DNA of 23,361 nucleotides, taken from MGBC163016 sp910588905 (GTDB lineage: Bacteria; Actinomycetota; Coriobacteriia; Coriobacteriales; Eggerthellaceae). The translations under genes were made by a program, and so were the position numbers. Location: assembly GCA_948616985.1 (NCBI GenBank), contig CAPGDO010000021.1:1-23361 (forward strand). Reading direction: 5' to 3'. Under the pieces are notes generated by a model, which had not been told where the DNA came from, ran no database searches, and saw only the letters and a program-made list of their open reading frames with translations. Each line of letters starts with the position of its first letter. Positions within the stretch are counted from its first letter, which is position 1. Shown in pieces: positions 1 through 9,800 of the stretch.

Positions 1-5
1 CATGC

Positions 6-38
6 GCCGCACATACATTCCGCGCGAAGCGCAGCATT
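6..38. repeat. 33-nt direct repeat, copy 1
   Basis: This stretch, beginning GCCGCACATACATTCCGCGC, recurs at 731-763 with a single difference (A here, G there, next to the end of the GAA-loop hairpin CCGCGC-GAA-GCGCGG). In this copy the hairpin stem is broken by that A. Confidence 0.75.
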
Positions 39-99
39 CGTCCTGGGTGCGGCATAGGGCGGGATGCATCGAAGCCGCGCGGCTCACACAGCCGGTTCG

Positions 100-132
100 T
101 TGATTGAAGCGCAGATGAGGACCTGTTAGAAT
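100..132 (+). promoter_or_regulatory. Predicted promoter of the antisense (antitoxin-like) RNA
   Basis: A -35-like TTGAAG (104-109) is followed after exactly 17 nt by a -10-like TAGAAT (127-132). The expected start site, 6-7 nt downstream, falls at about 138, where the sequence GCTAGGTGGTA begins. No open reading frame with a ribosome binding site follows, so the product is expected to be a small RNA. Sigma-70-type spacing and hexamers are seen directly; activity is inferred. Confidence 0.55.
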
Positions 133-137
133 AATGC

Positions 138-230
138 GCTAGGTGGTATGCCGTTGCGCCGGCAGCCACCCCGGTTACAAGTTTTTAGCTTGTGAGGTGG
201 CCGTTCCCGATCTAACGGGGGCGGCTATTT
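138..230 (+). ncRNA. Putative antitoxin small RNA, convergent to the peptide gene
   Basis: Downstream of the promoter at 104-132, about 93 nt can fold into three consecutive stem-loops. The first is TGCCG/CGGCA (149-153 with 160-164). The second is GCCACC plus ACAAG (165-170, 177-181) pairing with CTTGT plus GGTGGC (189-193, 196-201). The third is a 10-bp stem with two G-T wobbles (200-209 with 216-225) followed by TATTT, which would serve as the terminator. The RNA would end just before the stop codon of the opposite-strand peptide gene (230-232), so it overlaps only the 3' untranslated part of the toxin mRNA. That is the usual arrangement of convergent type I toxin-antitoxin pairs. Structure and position are seen; the antitoxin role is inferred from context. 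Confidence 0.5.
200..230 (+). terminator. Hairpin terminator of the antisense RNA
   Basis: GCCGTTCCCG (200-209), a 6-nt loop ATCTAA, and CGGGGGCGGC (216-225) form a 10-bp stem with two G-U wobbles in RNA. A short U-rich tail, TATTT, follows at 226-230. On the minus strand there is no U tract after the hairpin, so it should stop plus-strand transcription only. Confidence 0.5.
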
Positions 231-310
231 CACTTTCGGACCTTCATCGTCAGTTCGATAACCGCTATCACAACCAGACAGAATGCGAATAATCCTGTGT
301 AGGTAACCAT
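230..310 (-). CDS. Small hydrophobic peptide, holin-like type I toxin (26 aa)
   Basis: This 26-residue ORF begins MVTYTGLFAF, has one hydrophobic helix (about residues 6-20) containing one Cys, and ends with a charged tail, KVRK. A perfect AGGAGG (318-323) lies 7 nt upstream of the ATG, which decides the start. Length, the M-V/T-T-Y opening, the single membrane span and the basic C terminus match the 'putative holin-like toxin' peptides (TxpA/Hol_Tox type) known mainly from Firmicutes. In type I systems such peptides insert in the cell's own membrane and are held back by an antisense RNA. A structured convergent RNA lies directly downstream. It could instead be a harmless small membrane peptide; toxicity is not shown by sequence. 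Such a family in an actinobacterium suggests acquisition by transfer (inference). Confidence 0.68.
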   Translation of the reverse strand: MVTYTGLFAFCLVVIAVIELTMKVRK

Positions 311-358
311 AGGCGTACCTCCTAGAATCAGGGGGTAGCCTTACCACCTAGCCCATCC

Positions 359-387
359 ATCTTAGCACGGCGTCCGACCGTATTAAG
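359..387 (-). promoter_or_regulatory. Predicted promoter of the toxin-like peptide mRNA
   Basis: On the minus strand a -10-like TAAGAT (364-359) has a weak -35 (TTAATA, 386-381) 16 nt upstream. The predicted start falls at about 352, so the mRNA would begin GCUAGGUGGUA, the same 11 nt that begin the convergent RNA. The leader before the ribosome binding site is about 30 nt. Confidence 0.45.
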
Positions 388-431
388 CGCTTCGTAGAGG
401 TCGATCGAAATGGAGCTCAACCTAAGCAGAT

Positions 432-610
432 GGGCCGAACATGTTCGGCCCCTACGGCAACCTGGTGTGCATCTACAACGGAACATGCATCGTGTGAATA
501 TGCGTTGCGCAAAGATCATGCGCAACATGTTCATTGCGGCAATTGCCGGGTAATCTGACGTACGGGATTCATCCGGGTGCAACGGGGGGGCTGATCCAGA
601 TCAGCCCCTA
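432..610. repeat. Composite intergenic element, left copy (about 180 bp)
   Basis: The element runs between two palindromic repeats: GGGCCGAAC-AT-GTTCGGCCC (432-451) and GGGGCTGATC-CA-GATCAGCCCC (587-608). Inside it are a 7-bp stem GTTGCGC/GCGCAAC (504-510 with 520-526) and the perfect 12-bp palindrome CGGCAATTGCCG (537-548). The same parts occur in the same order, on the opposite strand, at 23073-23267. No coding potential with a ribosome binding site is visible. It has no recognisable transposase and resembles a non-autonomous repeat or a structured intergenic element. Confidence 0.7.
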
Positions 611-659
611 CGAACATCCTGACATGTTTGGTTCATCCGATAGAAAGCTGAAATGCCAC

Positions 660-683
660 GTAGGGGCCGACCTCGGCCGGCCC
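660..683. repeat. GGGGCC-type palindromic repeat, imperfect copy
   Basis: GTAGGGGCCGACC-TC-GGCCGGCCC keeps the CGTAGGGG arm. It has one mismatch in the stem (A opposite C) and has lost the closing CTACG on the right side, as if decaying. Confidence 0.65.
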
Positions 684-730
684 ATTAAGGTTGGCGGCAG
701 ATCTGGCCCGTGAGCAAGGTGGACACGTGT

Positions 731-763
731 GCCGCACATACATTCCGCGCGAAGCGCGGCATT
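731..763. repeat. 33-nt direct repeat, copy 2
   Basis: Nearly identical to 6-38. Here CCGCGC-GAA-GCGCGG (745-759) is a perfect 6-bp stem with a GAA loop. It runs straight into the palindromic repeat at 764-783. Confidence 0.75.
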
Positions 764-787
764 GGGCGGATCACGATCCGCCCCTAC
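764..787. repeat. GGGCGGATC-type palindromic repeat
   Basis: GGGCGGATC-AC-GATCCGCCC (764-783) is a perfect 9-bp inverted repeat followed by the family end CTAC. Compared with the 432 copy, the base after GGGC and its partner have both changed (C/G to G/C), so pairing is kept. Confidence 0.8.
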
Positions 788-809
788 AAACAACCTGACA
801 CATCATTCA

Positions 810-836
810 TAGGGGCCGATCATGATCGGCCCCTAC
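810..836. repeat. Perfect 26-nt palindromic repeat at the 3' end of the adhesin gene
   Basis: TAGGGGCCGATC-AT-GATCGGCCCCTA (810-835) is a perfect inverted repeat. Its edge is 7 nt beyond the stop codon of the giant adhesin (843-845), so in the minus-strand mRNA it forms a strong 12-bp hairpin just after the stop. There is no clear U tract; it may protect the 3' end or stop transcription (inference). Confidence 0.8.
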
Positions 837-842
837 GGAAAA

Positions 843-3800
843 CTATGCCTGGTGTTGCTTCCGCCGGGAGCGACGGCTGGAGATGGCCGCGCCCGTGAAG
901 CCTATCACCGCTATCAGCACCAAACCACCCACTAGCGGAGCTGTCAGGTCGCCCGTCTGAGCAAGGGCCTTCAAAGTACGTAGCATCCGATCTACCACGT
1001 CGTTTCCACCCTTAGGAGACTCGACCGAGAATCCCACGCGGATACTCATGGGACCAGTGACATTGGTGACCGTATAACTCGTGGAGCTATAGGGTATCAC
1101 GCGCCCGTCAATCTCAAGGAGCACCACCTGATATCCCTCGTCAGGGAAGAAATTGAACGTGCAGCTACCGCCATGAGGAACGTCCACCTCGGTGGGATCA
1201 ACGTATCCGTGAGGATTCCCACTGCTGTCAGCAATGGCAGAGGCAGTCACCCTATGGGTTTGCACGGGCGGTTCAGCTTGCTTGGTCCAGGTTGCCCGTA
1301 TGTCCGTGCTGGACATGATGGGTGCCGTGTAACTGTACGCGTAGTTGAAGTGCGCAGTGGGCTTGGCTTCGTTGGTAGAAGCCTTTGGCGCTGCTCCGTA
1401 GAACGTGCCATTCTCTGCCCGCTCAGCCTGGACAAGAGGCTGGACGGCCTGCTCTTGCACCTCGCTCGCTGCGGCAGTAGCTCCCTGCACGCCCGCGCCA
1501 GCCGTGAAATTCTGCACCCGATAGCTCAAGCCTTCTTCAGCCATCTTGTTGTGTAGGCTCTGACGCGCAGCTTCGGTCTGAGCCAAACTGCCCGTCACAT
1601 TGTCTTCATTACCAGCAGCTGCCACCGTCAGGCTCTCTACGTCGAATTGCACGTAGGGGGCTACCACTACCGGCAGCGGCTTGCCCTTCGCCCAAACGAG
1701 AGAGCCGCCAAGCTGGGTGTTCGGCATGACGTAGCCGCCCTCATTGTTCCACTTCAAGGTAACCTCAACGGCCTCCACGAAGACCAGCACCACGTTGTGA
1801 TCACGGTCCATGTTGAAGATGTTGTACACACCCTCATCATTGGCCAGGCCAGCTGCCTCCAGGGGATGCTTGCGCACCACGCCGTCATCATCGGCGTATT
1901 CGTCATAGCTGGCCTCTTGATCCAGCATCCAGCCCTCATCAGGCTTGTAGCCAATCTGGGCCGTCTGACCTTCCTTGACCACATGCACGCTGGTCACCGT
2001 ACCTTGCCCGCTGCCAACGGTACCGGTAGCGGTGTACGTCTTGACCTCAGGAGGCACTTCACCTTCATCGGCCTCTCGGTAGGTCACGTCGAACTTGCCG
2101 TTAGCGGTCAGCTGGACGCTGGCTGTATTGGTACCCGGCTCCACATGAACCGGTTGGCCGTTGTAGTACACCGTATCCACGATGAGGGGACGGCCATTCG
2201 GGCCCTTCAGGCTGGAATCCGGCTCGAAGGTGAAGGTGGTGGGGGTACCGTTGCCCGTTAGATCACGGTCGAAGTTGGCCAGTTTGCCATCCGGACCCAA
2301 CAGCATGCCCGTGACAGGATCGATGGTATACGGCTCTACCTTGATCTTGTCTTTGATGTCCACCATAGCACCGCCGGGGCCTGCGGGGCCGGTCACGCTC
2401 CCCATGCCTAAGTGCACGAAGGAGGCCTCTCCCTGACGCTTGAAGGACACATTGATGTCCATGGATAGAGGCTCCCGGCCGGAACCTGGGTTATCTGGAT
2501 CATACCCAGAACCATCGCCGAACGTGACCATCAGGTTGCCCAGGGATGCATTCCCCTTATACAGATGGGTAATGTCCTCGGTCACGGGGTTGCCCGTCTC
2601 GTAGGTATAGGTGCGCGTGATGCTCTCCAGGTAGTAGCCACCGAAGGTGGTCACACGGATGTTCTGGGAAGCGCCCCAGGCCATGATGCCCTTGCCGAAG
2701 GGTTCAGCCATACCACCGGTGCCTGCATCGATGTTCACTTCATAGACCGTGGTGGTGATGAAATCGAAGGGAACGTCATTCTTATCGATGTCCCGCATCT
2801 CCACATCGATGTTGATCTCACCGGTATCCGGGTCCATCAGCTGTTCCAACAACTCCGGAGGAAGCGTGATCTCATACATCTCGTAGTATTTCCCATCGGG
2901 AGATGTTGTTACCGGGCCATTTTCACCATAGTCTATGGAATCAGGTATGGCCGCTGCTGTAGTTAAGCCGGCCCCGCCCCGATACATTGCAGGAGCTGCT
3001 ACAGCGCCGCCAGCATAGAGCCCCGCTGCGGCAGCCGCACGCTCTTCTCCGGCCACGCCGCTTGTCTGACCATCCCGCCCAAGGTTCGACCAATTCAGCT
3101 GATCGCTGGGAATCTTCTCAGAGCCCGCACCGGTCACGCCGCGGAACGCGATGTAGTGCTTCTTGCCGTCTTTAGTCACATACACGGCATAGATGGTCTT
3201 ACCCTCGTCTGGCTTCACGTAGAACGTGACCGGCGTACCCGCAGGCACCGTTTGGGTAGCAGGCCACACTTGGGCACCACCTGCTCCAGACACAGAGCCA
3301 TTCACCGTGGCGGATACCTTGGTGGTGACCGTCACATCTGTGGGTTCGCCCTCCACCTTCTTGTAATAGACCTCTACGTTGGTGGCATCCTCATTGCGGT
3401 CAGCCAGCACCGAATAGCTCCGAAGGTTGGCATCTATATAGTTCGCCTTGCCATTCACCACGATGAAGTTGACTTCATAACCCGCATCCGGGAACAAGTT
3501 GATGATCTGTATGGACCCAGCGGGCACCTTGGCCGCCGGCGTACCGGAGGGGCTCACCGTACCACCGCCACTGGGAGCCACAGTGATGTTCATATCCTTC
3601 ACCACCGGCTTGATGGGAGATTCGCCCAGCTCGAAATAGCCGGTCACCACCGTATCAGCCGTAATGCCATTCACCTGGTAGGACAACGTCTCTTGGTTGT
3701 AGAACACCTCTTCGCCCGTGCCTACCTTCACGCCCACCTTGACCAGCTTCGAGTCAGCGTTGGGCAGGAAGTACACGATACCGTTACCTCCCGCAAGGAT

Positions 3801-6800
3801 CTTCTGCTCCGCTACGGATACCGAACCGCCAGCACCGCCCGTACCCGAAGTGCGGGCCTGCAACAGATAGCTGATGCCCTGATCAGGACCAGGAGTCTGA
3901 CTGAAAGCCGCTTCAATGGTGCCATCATCTTTCCCGGCCGGGAAGGTGTAGGAGCGCTTCTCTCCCAAACTTCCCAGTTCATCGTTGCCATTCACCGTCA
4001 ACCCGGAGAGCTCATAACCCTCATTTGGGATCATGGAGAACATGATGGATGCCGTTACAGACACCTTCACCGTCCCGCTGGGAGTGATGGTGCCACGACC
4101 CGTCTTCGTAGCCACGATGGTGCGATACTCAGCCGGCTTCAGCGTACCGTCTTGGATATCCTGCTCTTCTTGGGCGGTCTGCTTCCGGAACGCCACCTCA
4201 ACGGAGCACTCGTAATTCACATCCGTAGCGGACAGCGTGAAGTAGCCATTGGTCCAGACAGCCTTGGCTTGGTCCCCCGTAAGGTTACGCACGGGCCCTG
4301 AGGCCGGGGTGATCTTCACATAGTCCACCGCGTAGCCCTCATCCGGGATGACGGACACATTCATGGAACCATCCACGGGCAGCGCCTCTATCACGTTCGG
4401 CCCTTGAGCCAACGATGTGCTGCCATTCGGACCAACGGTCATCTTGATAGTGGAGTACTCCACCGGCTCTTCGCCCGTGGTGTCCTTCTTGGAGAAGACG
4501 GCATTCAAGCCGATGTCTTCCTGGACGTTCTTCAGCGTGAGCTTGCCGTTGGCCCACTCCACCTTGGCATTGGACAGGTTGCCGGTGTCTTTACCGCCGC
4601 CTGCAGCGTCAGGGAAGATGCTCTCGGGGGTGCCCGTCTCTCCGTAGGTGAGCTGGATGTCATCCAGCTTGTAACCGAACATGGCTGCTACGGTGAAGCT
4701 GGCATTGGTGCCCTTTCGCACCAGCTTTGCCCCTGTAGGTGTAACGGTACCGCCTCCTGCAGTGGCTGCATTCACCGTGGCGAACTCCGCCCCCGTCTCA
4801 TCCTCAGAGCAGAACACGCCCTGGATAGTGTGGTCGGCCTTCACGTTGGAGAAGCAGTACTGCCCTGCAGCGTTCAAAGCGCTTGGTGGCAAATCTTCGC
4901 CGTCTACCACCAAGTAGCTCAGTTTGTAGCCTTTATCAGGCGCAAAGTAGAACGCAGCCATTTCCCCCTCAGCCACCTGTACCTCTCCCGCAGGGGACAC
5001 GGCACCGTTGGGTGAGGTGTCAGCTTTGATGGTATAGAAAGAGGGGTAGGTAAGAGTCTCGCCATTGGCCAGGGGTTCGAACTCGACGATGATGTTCGTA
5101 TCCTCTTTGACATCCGCAAGGAAATAGGAGAACTTATGGCCTTCCTTGACAGTGCCCGAGGGGTTACTGTCGCTGGTCAGCACGATCTGGCGCACCTTAT
5201 AGCCCTCATCAGGGATGATGGAGAAATAAGCTGAGCCGCCCGCAGGCACGGAAACCATGCCCACCGGAGAAGTGGTGCCATGGGCCCCCGGGTTGATGAA
5301 TACGTTATAGAAATCCTTAGGCGGACCCGGAGCCTCATCCTTTTCGAAGGTAGCCTCTATCACGTGTCCTAACGGATCTGAGGTCACCGTGAAGCTGTAG
5401 GTGCCATCCTTCACATCAGCCGTGACGTCCTGGGCGGCACCCGTTCCCACGGTGTTCGTGAGGGTCTTCAGCTTGTAGCCAGCATTGGGCATGATGGTGA
5501 CCTGAGTCGTGCTACCAGCAGCAGCCTGGTAATCAGTTTCGCCGAAGCTACCTCCCGTGCCCGCCACCAGCTTGATGGGAATAAAGGTGGCAGCCGGGGT
5601 GCCTGGCTTGAACTCGGCCTCTATCACCACGTCTTCCTTGATGTTCTTGATGGTAATCGTCTGGTTGGTAGCGTCTATCACCACATCGGTACCCGTGCCG
5701 AAGGCCCATACCTCCGTGCGCTCTCCGCCACCGCGAGTGATGTATACCTTGTCCGGCACGTAGGTATCAGTGCCGTCCGTATCCCCCACCAATGTGAACG
5801 TCTTCTCAGCACCATCTACAACGGTGGAGCGCCCCGAGGGCTGGATGGAGCCGTTCTCAGCCTCCATGGCCGTTACCGTGTGATACACCACAGCCTGGCC
5901 GATGGGCTGGAACCACACCACATACTGCAGGTCTGATTCAACCGGACCAACGGTCAACGTTCCGCTCGTAAGTTCAGAGGTCACCTCATTGGCTGCCGTG
6001 CAATCATCCTTGCCGGAGCCCTTGTATACGTGAGTCTCATAGCCCGGGGCAGGCTGGAACGTGATACCCAGGCTCATGCCCGGCAGCACCTTCGCCGCAC
6101 TGGAGCCCGTGCCAATGGAGTAGAAGCCGTTCACCTGGTTGTTGTCTCCCGGCACATGGGTGACCGAAACGGTGTAGGGCTTGATGGGCGGCAGGGCATT
6201 CGGGTCTTCCACGAAGGTGACCTCAAGGCGCGTGTCCTGATTGACGGCCGGGAAGGTGTAGTAGTAGCTGACCACCGTCTGGCCGTCTTGGGTGATCTCC
6301 ATCTTCTCGGCGCTGACCACCTTGTTGTTCACCTTCACCGTGCTGAGCGTATTGCCCGGCTCCGGGATGAAGCTGAACGTTTGAGAGGTGCCCGTAGCCA
6401 CGCGGACCACGTTATCTGTTGAGCCGAAGGGAGACCCGGAAGGAGACACGGTGCCGTTGCCCGTGACCTCCAAGGTGATGGATTTCATATCCACCGTTTC
6501 CGTGGATGGCGTCTCCGGGCTCGCGCTCACTGAAAGATACATATCCTGGGTGATGCTCTCCTTCGGGATGGTCAGGTGATACACCCCGGGTTCTACCTCT
6601 GTAGCTTTCACCTCAACATCATTCAGCAGGATGGTGCCCAGCTTATACCCAGCAGCCACCTGGATGGTGAAATCAGCTGCCACGTTGGCGTGGTTGGTGC
6701 CCGCTTCCTTATAGAAGACAGACCCTTCCACAGCGGGGGTCACCGTCACACCAGCGCCAATGGCTACATTCTTGAGCCCCAACCGAATCAGGTTGTCCTC

Positions 6801-9800
6801 ATCCGTGGAGGGCTGGCTGTCATCTTTACCCTCAGCGAATTCGACCTTGATAACCATATCCGCTTGCACGTCCCACAGGGTGTACACGCCATTCGTCAGG
6901 CCACCGACCATGTTCTGGAGGTCACCCTCAGTGCCGTCTTCATTCTTCTTACCCTGCCAGATCTTACTCACATGGTAACCATCATCCGGGATCAAGGTGA
7001 TGGCCTGCACAGAACCGCGTGCCACGGTGATCAGCCCGGAAGGGCTCACCGTACCGTTGGGGCCACCACTGATATCCACCGTGTAGGTGGGCTTCTCATC
7101 CCCGGATATATCCGTCGGCGAGAACGTGCCCACCAAGTTGATATCTGTCTTATCGCCCGTAGGCTCCAGGGTATAAGTAAGCAAGTCCTTGTCGTAGGAT
7201 GGGTCGGTCTTGATATCTATCTGATTGCCGTCCACGCGGATGGTAGACAGCTCATAGCCCGTGGAGGGAATGAAGGAGAACTTCTGGGTCTGCCCTTCGT
7301 AGACCAGCACCGGCTCCTGAGGGGAGACAGAGCCGCCGATTCCCGAAGAGGGATGGATGGTGTAACGCTTCTTCCCCGCCAGAGGCGAATCGCCGTCAAT
7401 GAAGGTGACGATCACATCATGGGATTGCACCACATTCTGAAGGGTCAACTTGCCAGCATTCTGATCTACCGCCGTAGTCACATCAGTGCCATCCACCGTG
7501 ACCGTGCCGATGGTCTTGCCATCATCCGGGAAGAAGAACAGATCAACATCTTGGCCCGTGAGCACCTTCTGGCTGGGAGTGATGCTACCGCCGCCCGGGT
7601 CTGCCACGTGAGTGTTGATGTTCACATAGGAGGGCGCCGGGGGCGTGACCGGGTCGAAGTCTATGGTCAGCGTGCCCGTGGCCTTATCCACGTACCAAGC
7701 GTTGCCATAGGACGGGTCCCGATGATCCGCCCGCACCAGATTGATGGTGTAGTAGGCACCGTTATCATGGCTGTTGAGGTAGGTTTGCTTGGGCACTTCG
7801 GCGCCATCATAGGTGATAGCCCCCACGGTGTAATTCGCCGGGGGCGTGATGGTAATGGTCTTCAGAACGCCCAGTTCCAATTTCACGGGGCCAGAGGGAT
7901 CAACGGCGTTCGGTGCCTCTGCCGCCTTCAGGTTGGTCACCGTGACGGTGGCGCTGGACATGGTGAACGTCACCACGATCTTCATGTTCTGCAGCACGTT
8001 GTTGACCGGGAGGTTGTAGACCTCTTGGTTCGTCTGGTCTTGCACGCTGGTCAGCGCTGTACCCGGAGTGATGGGGTTGCCGTTGTCGTTAAGGTTGTAG
8101 GCCATCACCTTGGACACCATGTACTGCTCATCCGGCTTCAGGGTAAGGGTGGTAGAGCCACCGAAGTTCACTTCCCGGCTGCCAGAGGTGCCGAAGGAAC
8201 CATCATCAAGCGCAATGGTGCCGTGACCGTTCTCGCCGCCGTCCACTTCGAAATCAACCCGACGCATCTCAGCGGTGGGCGGCAAACCCGCCTCGTATTC
8301 CGCCACCAAGTCCATGTTCTGATCCAGCACGCTGATGTAGTAGCTAGAACCATTCACGCTATAGGGGATGCCATTGATGGTGAAGCTCTTCAGACGGTGC
8401 CCAGGCCCCGGGTTGAAGGTGACGTTCACCCCAGCCGAAGACGGCATCAAGATGAGCTCTTCGCCTGTATCCGGCCGCGTCTGGCCCATAGCCACTTCCA
8501 CCGGATTCAGATTAGGCGCAGCAGAGGCGAAGGTCATGGTACCCGGATTGCCTACGCCCTGCAGGGTACCCGTAACGGAGTACTTCTCTTCTAGGCCCGT
8601 GGGCTTTTCGAACTGAGCCTCGATGGTCCAGTTCTCTCCCCGGTTGATGGTATACAGCTCGGGACTGAAGGTGAAGGTGTTGCCCACCAAACTGCCCTCG
8701 GCCGTGGCTACCGTCGTGCCATTGCGCGTGAGAGCCACACCCTTGATCCGGTACCCATCCAAGGGATATAGGATGAATGAGGGCCAGGCCGGGTCCCCTT
8801 CGGCCACCTCTGTACTGGGCACGGGGTAGCTGTTGGAGCCCGCAGGGGAGATGGTGCCCCCCTCACCGGCTGATGATTGCACATTGAATGTACCGGCTTC
8901 TACCTTATAGCCCACGGCGAAGGTGCCCAAGGCAGTGGAGCCGCCCGTGATGCCCAGCTGGGCCACCAGCACCGGGTTGCCCTCTGAGTCAGCTACATCG
9001 TTGCCGTTAGCATCCTTCTGGCGCACTACATTGGCTACGCGTTCTTTCACTTCCCCCGTAGCCGGGTCATAGTGGAAGACGGAAACGGTGTCGCCCTCTT
9101 TGAGATCTGCGAAGTTCTCGTTGGTCAAGGGCAAGTTCACCTTGAGCTCTCCGATGTAGGCATCCTTATCAGCAGGCTTGTCTTCCAGGTCAGTCAGCAC
9201 CAGCTTCAGGGGATCCGTGATAGCCTGGGACGGAGCGGCCGCCTGGGTCAGCTTGTTGTAGACAGGATCCGTGTTGGCCACCGTGTCTGAAGAGAGCGAA
9301 GGCATGATGGGCGCCGGCAGGCCCTGGGTGAATAGGGAACCCCGCACGCTGGGGGGCAGGCTACCGTTGCCCTCTACATACAAAGACATCAGCTTGTAGC
9401 CCTCATAGATGGTCACCAGCATCTGCGCCCGGGCTTCCATACGCGTGGGGCTGTCAGTGGCAATGTAGAGGGTGTAGCGGTAGGTCTTATCCTGCTCTAG
9501 GCCGTCGGCCGCCGTGATGGAATGGGTGAAAGTAGCGTTGGTGGTCACCGTGCCTTTGACGAAATCCCCTACGCGGTTGCCCTCTTCGTCTATGGTGCCG
9601 AAGGTACCGCCGGCATTCGGGTCATTGCTGGGGCCGGTGAAGGTAGCGGTGGTAGCGTGAGGCTTCTCTACTTCATTGCCATCCTCATCGTAGTCAACCT
9701 CCACCACCGTCCACAGGTATTCATAGGTACCCTCTGTCCCAGCGAAGGTAGCGGTAAGCGGGCCAGCATTCTGGCCGGTAGCCCCTGAAGCCGTGAGGTC

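Larger units (their letters stand above)
353..842. other. Gene-free repeat-rich intergenic region
   Basis: These 490 nt between the toxin-like locus and the 3' end of the giant adhesin gene contain no ORF with a ribosome binding site. They hold the toxin promoter, the left composite element (432-610), three further palindromic repeats (660-683, 764-783, 810-835) and one copy of a 33-nt direct repeat (731-763). The short ORFs that cross it run through palindromes and are judged spurious. Confidence 0.7.

Noticed and set aside
6..38. Possible CRISPR-like direct repeat
   Set aside because: Only two copies 725 nt apart with no regular spacers and no cas genes; it is an interspersed repeat.
328..582. 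84-codon open frame in the left repeat region
   Set aside because: It crosses two palindromic repeats, its ATG has no ribosome binding site, and the product has no domain features.
3156..4301. A 381-codon open frame on the plus strand
   Set aside because: Antisense to the adhesin repeats, no recognisable protein family, and biased toward His/Arg; judged a shadow of the real gene.
6576..8594. A 672-codon open frame on the plus strand
   Set aside because: It lies wholly antisense to the adhesin gene, has no ribosome binding site, and its product (rich in His, Arg, Gly, Val) looks like a reversed-frame by-product of the repeat-rich codons.
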